Made by a program: the position numbers and the translations under genes. The notes beneath the pieces were generated by a model, which saw nothing but the letters and a program-made list of their open reading frames with translations, ran no database searches and was not told where the DNA came from. This document shows positions 1-6,338 of a DNA stretch of 12,450 nucleotides, in pieces (the first letter of the stretch is position 1; each line of letters opens with the position of its first letter). The DNA lies in the NCBI GenBank assembly GCA_900547835.1, contig URIJ01000046.1, forward strand, positions 1 through 12,450, read 5' to 3'. This stretch comes from an uncultured Collinsella sp. GTDB taxonomy: Bacteria; Actinomycetota; Coriobacteriia; Coriobacteriales; Coriobacteriaceae.

Positions 1-2
1 AC

Positions 3-614
3 CCACGTCATAGCTGCACCCGATGCGGCGCCCCGTTTGGGGATTTGCTGTGCACTGAGTGTTCGGTCGAGGGCACGTCCTCGGCAATGGCGGAGGCGCT
101 CGACCGCTGCCTGGCGTGCTCCGTCTATGCGCATCCGCTGCCGCGCATCATTAAAGCGTACAAGGACGCGGGCGAGCGACGCCTGGCGCCGTATCTGGCG
201 GAGCTGCTCTACGACACTGCCCTGCATGCCCAGGTCGTAGCGCCCGAACGCTTAGGAGGTGTGCTGTCCGGTGCGGATGCGGTGGTGTTTGTGCCTGCGA
301 CGGCGGCAGCGTTTCGGCGGCGTGGTTTTGATCATATGGAGGCTATTGCGCGTCCATTTTGCGAGCTGTCGGGTGTTCCCCTGCTCGATGCTCTCGTCAA
401 GTACGGGCGTGGCGACCAGCGCGAACTCGGTCGTGAGGAGCGTCGCGAGCGTGCCCAAGGCATGTACGAGACGGTTGAGGACGTGCGCGGCCGCCGCCTA
501 CTGCTTATCGATGACGTTATCACCACGGGCGCGACCATGGCAGCAGCCTCGGCGGAGCTCAAGCGCGCCGGCGCTGCGGCAGTCGATGGCCTTGCTATCG
601 CACGTGTTTGGTAG
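3..614 (+). CDS. comF: ComF family phosphoribosyltransferase (5' partial)
   Basis: The reading frame is open to the left edge of the window, so the true start lies upstream; a start at TTG 45 would cut away half of a zinc finger. Codons from 15 onward give CTRC, and codons from 51 give CTEC, a CxxC...CxxC pair typical of the N-terminal zinc-binding part of ComF proteins. The C-terminal half has the RGFDH motif typical of ComF and then the PRPP-binding loop LLLIDDVITTGAT at about nt 499-537, the signature of type I phosphoribosyltransferases. About 203 residues are visible against a usual 220-240, so only a short N-terminal piece is missing. In Bacillus and Haemophilus, ComF takes part in uptake of transforming DNA; many homologues outside competent species have no proven role. 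comF commonly lies next to hpf/raiA, and hpf is found 1.8 kb downstream here. Family assignment is firm; the biological role in this organism is open. Confidence 0.93.
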   Translation, partial: PRHSCTRCGAPFGDLLCTECSVEGTSSAMAEALDRCLACSVYAHPLPRIIKAYKDAGERRLAPYLAELLYDTALHAQVVAPERLGGVLSGADAVVFVPATAAAFRRRGFDHMEAIARPFCELSGVPLLDALVKYGRGDQRELGREERRERAQGMYETVEDVRGRRLLLIDDVITTGATMAAASAELKRAGAAAVDGLAIARVW

Positions 615-701
615 GGGTGGTTTTGTGGCAGTGAAGATGGCGCGTGCGGCCCGTCCTGACCTGCGAAATCTGTACTCGCGATGCGAATGACGCCCCTAAC
701 C

Positions 702-730
702 TTAAACTTTAGCTTGAACTTAGCTATAAT
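702..730 (+). promoter_or_regulatory. Probable sigma-A promoter of the structured RNA at 738
   Basis: A perfect -10 hexamer TATAAT sits at 725-730 in a locally AT-rich patch. A weak -35 candidate, TTAAAC, lies at 702-707 with a 17-bp spacer. The expected transcription start, about 7 nt after the -10, falls at 737-738. That is exactly where the first base of the long-range closing stem of the downstream RNA begins, which supports a dedicated RNA transcript. The -35 match is only 3 of 6. Confidence 0.65.
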
Positions 731-737
731 GCGCTAC

Positions 738-1002
738 GTTCCTACCAGGCTGTGGTTGCGGACGGACGAAATGCCCGTCCTAGTCCAAGACAGACGCGGT
801 CAAAGGGATCCACGTAAGCGACCGCGTGCGCGCGGCGCGATCATGGCGCGTCCTAGATGTAAGCCGCACCGTCCGTTCGACTTTCTTTGGGGCAATACCG
901 CCTCGCGGGCGAGCGGGCCAGTCGTGAAGGTGGCTGCGGCCTCCCGAGCAAACACCCCGGTGCGCAAGTGTGGGGTCAAATACCAGGTCAGCTGGTGGGA
1001 AC
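738..1002 (+). ncRNA. Structured noncoding RNA, candidate raiA-motif RNA
   Basis: This part of the 446-nt gap between comF and the lipoprotein gene has no convincing coding content but strong RNA structure. GTTCCTACCAG (738-748) pairs over its full 11 nt with CTGGTGGGAAC (992-1002), with one G-U pair, closing a domain of about 265 nt. Inside it are an 8-bp perfect hairpin ACGCGGTC/GACCGCGT (794-801 with 820-827), a 5-bp hairpin GGACG/CGTCC (764-768 with 776-780), CGGACGG (759-765) able to pair with CCGTCCG (869-875), a hairpin at 898-916 with loop CGGG, and ACCCC/GGGGT (954-958 with 972-976). Some of these are alternatives to each other. A TATAAT promoter ends 7 nt before the 5' arm. The raiA motif is a known conserved RNA of Firmicutes and Actinobacteria found upstream of raiA/hpf genes, and comF and hpf flank this site. 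The identity is inferred from position and structure; it has not been confirmed by a covariance model. No intrinsic terminator directly follows the 3' arm. Confidence 0.62.
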
Positions 1003-1060
1003 ATCCGTTATTCCGCGCAACGCACGGATTGTATACGACACAGAAGGCAGGGTAGTGGAC

Positions 1061-2071
1061 ATGGTGAGGGGCAGCTTGATGCACGCGGCTCGGTTAGGTG
1101 CTGGGACCGCGGCGGTCATTGCCGTATTGGGCTTGAGCGGATGCGCGTTCAATCCACTGTCCACGTTCACGACACCCACGATTGACCAGATCGAGCGCGA
1201 GACCGTTACCCCTACGGTGTCGGACGATGCCCTGGTCACTCCCGGCACCCTGACGGTTGCCCTCGATACCTCCGATGCCCCGCAGGCCATGCAGGGCGCC
1301 GATGGTAACCTCACGGGCTACGCGGTCGATGCTGCCCGCGCCCTTGCAAGCCGTATGGGCCTTAAGGTTGCCTTCGTCGATGCGTCTTCTGCCGATTCCG
1401 CGCTTGGCGACAAAAAGACCGACATCTTCATTGGCGACATCAATTCCACGGATGGTGACATCAGCACGCTTGGTACTTGCCTGTACGACGCTGCGGCAGT
1501 GTTCGGAAAGACGAGCGACGGCGAGTCGCTGAGCGTTTCCACCGAAACGCTTAACGCCGCTACCCTGGGCGTTCAGACCTCTTCGGCCTCGCAGGAAGCG
1601 CTCGCCAAGCAGAGCATCACGGCCAACCAAAAGACCTTCTCCAACATCAACGAGTGCTTTGAGGCGCTCGAGTCCGGCGAGATCGACTACGTGATTTGCG
1701 ATTCCACGGCCGGCGGCTACCTTGCGCGCCTGATGAGCCAGATCTCTTACGTCGGCGCGCTCGAGACACCCTCGACGCTCGGCGTCGCGGGCCTCGCGGC
1801 CAACGATGAGCTATGCCGTGCCGTGAGCGATGCCCTCGACGGTATCACGGTCGATGGCACGCTCGAGGCGGTCCACTCCGTCTGGTACGGTACGATGCCC
1901 TATGACCTCACCACCAAGACGGTCTCGGGCGCCGACGTGCAGTCGACCGACACCGGATCCAGCGAGTCCGCATCCTCCGATTCGAGCAGCGAGGGTGCAA
2001 ACTCCGAGGACAAATCGTCCAGCCAGGAAGCCACCATCACCGACGACGACATTAACAAACTCAATAGCTAG
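1061..2071 (+). CDS. Solute-binding lipoprotein, family 3 (amino-acid-type) ABC substrate-binding protein
   Basis: The product, about 336 aa, begins with a lipoprotein signal peptide: a basic start, a hydrophobic stretch GTAAVIAVLGL and a lipobox LSGC, so the mature protein should be anchored by its diacylglyceryl Cys on the outer face of the membrane. The body matches the bacterial family 3 solute-binding fold: LTVALDTSDAP near the start of the mature domain, GYAVDAARALASRMGLKVAFV, and a later lobe with SGEIDYVICDS. The last 35-40 residues are a low-complexity Ser/Asp/Glu tail, probably disordered. The open frame continues upstream to 887 but that part overlaps the structured RNA. Two starts are plausible: ATG 1061 (upstream GGCAGGG) and ATG 1079 (upstream GAGGGG with 7-nt spacing); both keep the signal peptide. 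No permease or ATPase gene is adjacent, so it is an orphan binding protein and its ligand cannot be read from the sequence. A terminator follows at 2138. Confidence 0.88.
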   Translation: MVRGSLMHAARLGAGTAAVIAVLGLSGCAFNPLSTFTTPTIDQIERETVTPTVSDDALVTPGTLTVALDTSDAPQAMQGADGNLTGYAVDAARALASRMGLKVAFVDASSADSALGDKKTDIFIGDINSTDGDISTLGTCLYDAAAVFGKTSDGESLSVSTETLNAATLGVQTSSASQEALAKQSITANQKTFSNINECFEALESGEIDYVICDSTAGGYLARLMSQISYVGALETPSTLGVAGLAANDELCRAVSDALDGITVDGTLEAVHSVWYGTMPYDLTTKTVSGADVQSTDTGSSESASSDSSSEGANSEDKSSSQEATITDDDINKLNS

Positions 2072-2137
2072 TTATTGCTAGGGGTGTTGTCTCCTATACG
2101 TTGGAAAGGACACCTCTTCACGGTTTCAACACGCACT

Positions 2138-2171
2138 GCCGGACTTCCCCAATAGGGGAGCCCGGCTTTTT
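2138..2171 (+). terminator. Intrinsic terminator after the solute-binding lipoprotein gene
   Basis: GCCGG (2138-2142) pairs with CCGGC (2162-2166), and the stem continues inward through CCCC/GGGG around an AATA loop. TTTTT follows at 2167-2171. It lies 67 nt after the stop codon and separates the lipoprotein gene from hpf. Confidence 0.88.
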
Positions 2172-2243
2172 CATCCCTATAAAACCAGCAGGTCAAAGCC
2201 AATTTTTGGGACCAAATATAAAGCCGCCAGCTCCCTCCTATAG

Positions 2244-2267
2244 CGCACTTTGCCACAGAAAAGTGCG
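2244..2267 (+). promoter_or_regulatory. Hairpin in the hpf leader
   Basis: CGCACTTT (2244-2251) and AAAGTGCG (2260-2267) form a perfect 8-bp stem around the loop GCCACAGA. It lies in the 217-nt gap between the upstream terminator and the hpf start, with no T-run behind it, so it is not a terminator. TATAAA at 2217-2222 is a possible -10 just upstream, but no good -35 accompanies it. The hairpin may be a leader RNA element or a protein-binding dyad controlling hpf. Nothing else is recognisable in 2172-2388. Confidence 0.45.
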
Positions 2268-2388
2268 AGACTTCGGTATGCGGTATCAAGCAATCGTTAT
2301 TCGGGTCTTTGGGAATCCGCGTGATTAAATGCACGGCAATGGGTACATAGCCAGTACGGTAAGTCCCCGAGGCAGATTGGAGCCACGT

Positions 2389-2973
2389 ATGGATATCAAG
2401 GTTTCTGGACGCAAGACGACGGTAACCGATGCTCTGCGTGCGCATGTGGATGAGAAAATCGGCGAGGCGCTCAAGGTTTTCGACATCGAGCCCATGACAG
2501 TCGACGTCGTGCTTCGTTATGAGAAGAACCCCTCGAACCCCAACCCGGCAATCGTCGAGGTCACGGCTCGTGCCCGCGGTTCGGTGATTCGCGTTGCCGA
2601 GCACGGCGCAGATATGTATGCTGCCATCGACCTCTCCGCCGATAAGGTCACCCGCCAGCTGCGCAAGTTCAAGACCAAGGTCGTGGACAACCGCCAGGGT
2701 GGTGCCAGTGCCGCGGATGTCGCGCCGGTCGAGCGCGTTGAGGATCTGGCCGACCTGCTGCTGCCCGAGGAGGACGACGACCTGCTCGTCCGCGAGAAGG
2801 TCATCGATGTCACCCCGATGACCGAGGAGCAGGCGCTGGTGCAGACCGATTTGCTGGGCCACGACTTCTACGTGTTCGAGAACGCGACGACCGGTCTCAT
2901 CAATGTGGTGTATCACCGTAAGAATGGTGGATATGGCATCATCAAGCCCCGCATCGAAACACTTGACGAGTAA
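2389..2973 (+). CDS. hpf: Ribosome hibernation promoting factor, long form (HPF/RaiA)
   Basis: The start ATG 2389 has TGGAG 6 nt upstream and gives the family-typical beginning MDIKVSGRKTTVTDALRAHV; an in-frame ATG at 2329 lacks a ribosome binding site and adds unrelated residues. The 194-aa product has the S30AE/YfiA domain in about residues 1-100 (VDVVLRYEKNP, then GADMYAAIDLSADKVTRQLRKFK). After an acidic linker comes the short C-terminal dimerisation domain (residues about 140-194, with GHDFYVFENATTGLINVVYHRKNGGYGIIKP). This is the long-form architecture, which alone joins two 70S ribosomes into inactive 100S dimers in stationary phase. The protein acts in the cytoplasm at the 30S subunit, where mRNA and tRNA bind. 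It is monocistronic by the look of the terminators on both sides, with a long leader. Identification is secure. Confidence 0.97.
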   Translation: MDIKVSGRKTTVTDALRAHVDEKIGEALKVFDIEPMTVDVVLRYEKNPSNPNPAIVEVTARARGSVIRVAEHGADMYAAIDLSADKVTRQLRKFKTKVVDNRQGGASAADVAPVERVEDLADLLLPEEDDDLLVREKVIDVTPMTEEQALVQTDLLGHDFYVFENATTGLINVVYHRKNGGYGIIKPRIETLDE

Positions 2974-2977
2974 AATA

Positions 2978-2999
2978 CGTTAACTTGCATGAGTTAACG
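2978..2999. repeat. Inverted repeat between hpf and degV
   Basis: CGTTAACT (2978-2985) and AGTTAACG (2992-2999) are perfect 8-bp arms around TGCATG. The element starts 4 nt after the hpf stop codon and is followed 3 nt later by the hpf terminator hairpin. It could be an operator, a second mRNA 3' stem, or part of a switch with the terminator. Confidence 0.55.
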
Positions 3000-3002
3000 G
3001 TT

Positions 3003-3034
3003 GGCGGCCATCCCATGCGGGTGGCCGCCTTTTT
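3003..3034 (+). terminator. Intrinsic terminator after hpf, immediately ahead of degV
   Basis: GGCGGCCA (3003-3010) pairs with TGGCCGCC (3022-3029), extended by CCC/GGG around an ATGC loop, and followed by TTTTT (3030-3034). The degV ribosome binding site AAGGAG begins only 5 nt later at 3039, so no promoter can fit between them. Confidence 0.9.
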
Positions 3035-3052
3035 ACGTAAGGAGTCGCTTTG

Positions 3053-4006
3053 ATGGACAAGGCTGCATCTACCGGCCATTCGGACCGTTGCCGCATCGTC
3101 GTCGATACCTGCTGCGACTTTAGCCCCGAGGTCGCCGCGAACCTCGATGTCGATATCCTGGGTTTCCCTTTCATTATCGATGGCGAGGAGCGCACAGACG
3201 ACATCTGGTCGAGCATGAGCCCTAAGGAGTTCTACGACCGCATGCGCGCCGGCGCCCGCGTTTCCACCTCGGCCGTGTCGCTCGGTCGCTATATCGAGTT
3301 TTTTACCGAGTGCGCCAAAGAGGGCACGCCCACGGTCTACCTGTGCTTTACCTCGGCGCTGTCGTCGAGCTACAACTCCGCGTGCCAGGCGGCAGATGTC
3401 GTGCGCGCCGAGTATCCCAACTTTGAGCTCTACGTGGTCGACAACGCTCTGCCCTGCGCGACCGGTGCGCTCTTGGCGCTCGAGGCCGTGCGCCAGCGTT
3501 CGGCGGGACTGACCGCCAAGCAGCTGGTCGACTGGGCAAACGAGGCTAAGACCTATGTCCACGGTTACTTTACGCTCGAGAGCTTTGACGCGCTGGCTGC
3601 CGGCGGCCGCATTCCGCCCGCGGCGGCACAGCTCACGGCAAAGCTCGACGTCAAGCCCGAGCTCTCCTACGACCTGGCCGGCTCGCTGTCGCTGATCGGC
3701 GTCAACCGCGGCCGCAAGAAGGCGCTCAAGTCCATCCTCAAGTCGTTCCGCGAGAACTACGTGCCCGATCGCACCATGCCCATCGCCATCATGACGGCCG
3801 ATGCCGAAAAGGATGGTGACTGGCTCGAAGCCGCCATCCGCAAGGAGGAGGGTTGCGCCGACGTCACGATCATTCGCGGCTCCGTGGGTCCCACCATCGG
3901 CTCGCACGTGGGCCCCGGCATGGTGGGCTGCGCGTTTTGGGGTAAGAACCGCGCCGACAAGGCGTCGCTTTCCGACCGTATCGCCCGCCGCGTGCGCGGT
4001 CAGTAG
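3053..4006 (+). CDS. DegV family protein (FakB-type fatty-acid-binding protein)
   Basis: The 317-aa product begins at ATG 3053, 8 nt after AAGGAG; the TTG codon immediately before it is a less likely start. It has the full DegV layout: RIVVDTCCDFSPE near the N-terminus, a VSTSAVSLGRY segment corresponding to the conserved TSxPS loop, FTSALSSSYNSA matching the SSxLSGTYxSA motif, VDNALPCATGALLALEA, ALAAGGRI, KPELSYDLAGSL and a C-terminal IGSHVGPGMVGCAFWG. DegV proteins bind a fatty acid and, as FakB, present it to the FakA kinase, which makes acyl-phosphate for phospholipid synthesis from exogenous fatty acids. No fakA is in this window, so the partner must be elsewhere. The gene follows hpf with a terminator-like hairpin in between. 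It has no obvious terminator of its own, so transcription may continue into the next gene. Confidence 0.95.
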   Translation: MDKAASTGHSDRCRIVVDTCCDFSPEVAANLDVDILGFPFIIDGEERTDDIWSSMSPKEFYDRMRAGARVSTSAVSLGRYIEFFTECAKEGTPTVYLCFTSALSSSYNSACQAADVVRAEYPNFELYVVDNALPCATGALLALEAVRQRSAGLTAKQLVDWANEAKTYVHGYFTLESFDALAAGGRIPPAAAQLTAKLDVKPELSYDLAGSLSLIGVNRGRKKALKSILKSFRENYVPDRTMPIAIMTADAEKDGDWLEAAIRKEEGCADVTIIRGSVGPTIGSHVGPGMVGCAFWGKNRADKASLSDRIARRVRGQ

Positions 4007-4104
4007 GCAAGCGCTGCGTCCGTAATCGCCCTCGACTCACAGCCCAAACGCTGGCACCGAGTATTCAACCTGGTAACAACACCCAACCCAAAAGGAAAGG
4101 TTTC

Positions 4105-5184
4105 ATGGCAAACAAGCTCTCCGTCGCATTCATCGGCACCGGAATCATGGGTGCCCCCATCGCCGGCCACATTCTGGACGCCGGCTATCCCGTCACGGTC
4201 AACAACCGCACCAAGTCCAAGGCGGCGGCGCTTATCGAGCGCGGCGCCGTCTGGGCAGATACGCCGGCCGATGCCGCGGCGAACGCCGATGTCGTCTTTA
4301 CCATGGTGGGCTATCCCTCCGAGGTCGAGGAACTCTACCTGGCGGGCGACGGCCTGCTCGCGTGCACTAAGCCCGGCGCGGTCTTGATCGACCTCACCAC
4401 GAGCTCGCCCGAGCTTGCCCGTGACATTGCCGAGGCCGCCCAGGTTTCTGGTCGCATGGCGTTTGACTGCCCCGTCACCGGCGGCGAGTCGGGCGCTATC
4501 GCCGGTACGCTCACGGCTATCGTGGGCGCTACCGAGAACGACATCGCGCCGGTCCGCGACATCCTTGCCACCTTTGCGGCCAACATCTGCTGCTTCGACG
4601 GCGCCGGCAAGGGCCAGGCTGCCAAGCTCGCCAACCAGGTGTCGCTGGGCGCCTGCATGGTCGGCATGGCAGACGCCATGGCATTTGCCGAGCTGAGCGG
4701 CCTTGATCTGGAGAAGACCCGCCAGATGATCCTGGGCGGTACCGGCAAGTCCGGCGCCATGGAGAGCCTGGCTACCAAGGCGCTCGACGGCGACTACAAG
4801 CCCGGCTTTATGGTCGAGCACTTCATCAAGGACCTGCGCTTGGCGCTCGCCTATGCCGACGACCGTGAGCTTGCGCTGCCCGGCGCCGACGTGGCCTTTA
4901 CGCTCTACGACATGCTCGATGCCATCGGTGGTGCCAAGCTGGGCACCCAGGCCATCACGGTCCTCTATAAGGAGGAGGCCGACGCCATCGCCGCCGGTCT
5001 GGACTGGTCGCAGTATCGTCCCGAAGAGCACGGTGCTCACGAGGACGGCTGCGGTTGCGGCGAGCACGGCGACGACCATGAGTGCGGTTGCGGCCACCAC
5101 CATGGCGAGGACCACGAGTGCTGCGGCGGCCACGGCCATGATGATGGCCACGAGTGCTGCTGCGGCCACCATCACGGGGAGTAG
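4105..5184 (+). CDS. NAD(P)-dependent beta-hydroxyacid dehydrogenase (HIBADH/GarR family) with Cys/His-rich tail
   Basis: ATG 4105 is preceded by AAGGAAAGG at 5 nt. The first ~300 residues are a standard beta-hydroxyacid dehydrogenase. A Rossmann dinucleotide loop GTGIMG is at residues 11-16, the substrate-loop motif DCPVTGGESG at 121-130, and the catalytic motif GAGKGQAAKLANQ places the catalytic lysine at K174 with N177. Relatives reduce or oxidise tartronate semialdehyde, 3-hydroxyisobutyrate, succinic semialdehyde or similar; the exact substrate cannot be told. The family usually ends near 290-300 aa, but this protein runs to 359. Residues 309-359 hold 14 His and 9 Cys, and residues 324-359 are three consecutive 12-residue repeats of the form (D/G)HEC-x2-GH-x-H-x2. 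Such a tail should bind transition metals, by inference. It is the first gene of a tight cluster: the next start is 5 nt beyond its stop. Confidence 0.93.
   Translation: MANKLSVAFIGTGIMGAPIAGHILDAGYPVTVNNRTKSKAAALIERGAVWADTPADAAANADVVFTMVGYPSEVEELYLAGDGLLACTKPGAVLIDLTTSSPELARDIAEAAQVSGRMAFDCPVTGGESGAIAGTLTAIVGATENDIAPVRDILATFAANICCFDGAGKGQAAKLANQVSLGACMVGMADAMAFAELSGLDLEKTRQMILGGTGKSGAMESLATKALDGDYKPGFMVEHFIKDLRLALAYADDRELALPGADVAFTLYDMLDAIGGAKLGTQAITVLYKEEADAIAAGLDWSQYRPEEHGAHEDGCGCGEHGDDHECGCGHHHGEDHECCGGHGHDDGHECCCGHHHGE
5074..5181 (+). repeat. Three 36-bp in-frame tandem repeats encoding a Cys/His metal-binding-like tail
   Basis: Units at 5074-5109, 5110-5145 and 5146-5181 each encode twelve residues beginning (D/G)HEC, and the last unit ends right before the stop codon. 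The copies differ at several bases but keep the HEC and GHxH pattern, so the repeat has diverged under protein-level constraint. A degenerate upstream unit, AHEDGCGCGEHG, is visible in residues 311-322. Confidence 0.85.
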
Positions 5185-5189
5185 CGCCC

Positions 5190-5618
5190 ATGAGCTGGAC
5201 GTTCGTGGTGCTTGCGCTGGTGCTCTTTCTCTTCGCGATCTACATTGGCTTTTTGTGCGGCCAGTGGGCGTGCGAAAAGCGCGTCATCACCAAGCGCGAC
5301 TACTGGATTGCCAACTTTGCGGGAGCGGCGGCAGTCATCCTGCTGACCTGGGTGTTCTCGCTGTTCCCGCTGGTGCAGTTTGCGCCGATCGGCTGGCTCG
5401 GCGGCTTTATCGCCGGCCTTAAGATGAGCTTTGGCGAGTCCGTCGGTCCGTGGCGCAAACACGACGAGGTCTTTAACGTTAACAAGGCTCACCGCGCCGC
5501 CGCCGACGCGGGCGATGCCGAGGAACGCCGCCGCGCACGTCGCAATGGCGCGGCCGACCGACAGCTCATCTCGGTCACCGATGACAGCAAGGGTGCTGGC
5601 AAGCACGCTAAGAAATAG
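5190..5618 (+). CDS. Small integral membrane protein of unknown function
   Basis: ATG 5190 follows GGGGAG at 8 nt, the ribosome binding site lying in the last codons of the preceding gene. The 142-aa product starts with a hydrophobic segment (residues about 3-24, TFVVLALVLFLFAIYIGFL). A short basic loop (CEKRVITKRDYW) follows, then a second segment (about 41-62), a possible third near GWLGGFIAGL, and finally a charged soluble tail rich in Arg, Ala and Lys. I do not recognise a family. It lies between the Cys/His-tailed dehydrogenase and the HEAT-like protein in what is almost certainly one transcript, with 5 nt and 15 nt gaps, so a shared process is plausible but unproven. Confidence 0.85.
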   Translation: MSWTFVVLALVLFLFAIYIGFLCGQWACEKRVITKRDYWIANFAGAAAVILLTWVFSLFPLVQFAPIGWLGGFIAGLKMSFGESVGPWRKHDEVFNVNKAHRAAADAGDAEERRRARRNGAADRQLISVTDDSKGAGKHAKK

Positions 5619-5633
5619 TAAGAAGAGGTAACT

Positions 5634-6332
5634 ATGGCAGAAAACAAAGACGAACAGCTCACCGACGAGGAGCTGGCACAGCTCCAGCTGGCAGAGGAGA
5701 ACGAGAACGCCGTCGATCGCCTGGTCCAGGAGCTCGGCTGCCCCACGCGCCGCATCCGCCAGTTTGCCGCCCGCGTGCTGCACCTGCTTGCCGAGCGCGA
5801 TCCGCAGCGCGTCGTGCCCTGCGTGCCCGCGCTGATCGAGGCGCTCGATCGCCCCGAGGCTCAGACCCGCTGGGAGGCCCTCGATGCCCTGACGGCGCTC
5901 GCCACCACTTGCCCCGAGCAGCTGGGCGATGCCTTTGAGGGCGCCGAGACCGCGCTGTTCGACGAGATTTCCTCCACGCTGCGCTATGCCGCCTTCCGCC
6001 TGCTGTGCGTGTGGGGCGCCACGAGCGTCGAGCGTTCGCGCGAGGCTTGGCCCATCCTGGACGAGGCCATCCAGTGCTACCACGGCGACCTTGAGTATCG
6101 CGATATGCTCGGTTGCCTGTACGAGTTTGGCCAGGGCGAGATCGACGCCGAGGTCGCCGAGAAGCTTGCGCTGCGCCTTAAGTTCGATGCCGAGAACGGC
6201 AAGGGTAGCTATCTCAAGGCCCGTTCGAGCGAGATTTGCGAAATGCTTGTTAAACGTTTTGGCCTGGATCTCTCCAAAAAGAAGAAGCGTGCTAGCGTAA
6301 AAAAATCTGACGACGCCGAAGACGAGGAGTAA
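5634..6332 (+). CDS. HEAT-like helical repeat protein, function unknown
   Basis: ATG 5634 is preceded by AAGAAGAGGT. The 232-aa product is cytoplasmic, with no signal peptide or membrane segment. After an acidic N-terminus (LTDEELAQLQLAEENENAVDRL) it shows successive paired-helix units: RRIRQFAARVLHLLAERDPQ, VPALIEALDRPEAQTRWEALDALTALA, and a third around ISSTLRYAAFRLLCVWG. The spacing and the R/A/L pattern are typical of HEAT repeats, which act as protein-binding scaffolds. The C-terminus changes from a lysine-rich stretch (KKKKRASVKK) to an acidic end (DDAEDEE). No catalytic motif is visible. It ends 6 nt before the dehydrogenase gene that follows, whose ribosome binding site lies inside its last codons. 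Confidence 0.88.
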   Translation: MAENKDEQLTDEELAQLQLAEENENAVDRLVQELGCPTRRIRQFAARVLHLLAERDPQRVVPCVPALIEALDRPEAQTRWEALDALTALATTCPEQLGDAFEGAETALFDEISSTLRYAAFRLLCVWGATSVERSREAWPILDEAIQCYHGDLEYRDMLGCLYEFGQGEIDAEVAEKLALRLKFDAENGKGSYLKARSSEICEMLVKRFGLDLSKKKKRASVKKSDDAEDEE

Positions 6333-6338
6333 CAGATT

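Noticed and set aside
980..998. ACCAGGTCAG resembles part of the SRP RNA conserved loop region, so the RNA might be an SRP RNA.
   Set aside because: The second half of the SRP signature (the GGAAGGAAGCAGCC side) is missing, and here the segment is part of the closing stem of a different architecture. tmRNA and RNase P signatures are also absent.
681..1055. Open frames running through the comF-lipoprotein gap, including the upstream extension of the lipoprotein frame to 887.
   Set aside because: They cross the structured RNA, lack ribosome binding sites and resemble no protein. The lipoprotein signal peptide fixes the real start at 1061 or 1079.
2329..2388. Upstream ATG start for hpf.
   Set aside because: ATG 2389 has GGAG at 6 nt and gives the family-typical N-terminus; the extra 20 residues match nothing in the family.
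4000..5175. A minus-strand open frame opposite the Cys/His-tailed dehydrogenase, with a hydrophobic-looking Val/Ala-rich N-terminus.
   Set aside because: It is the complement of the repetitive Cys/His codons. The plus-strand enzyme has its full catalytic and cofactor motifs.
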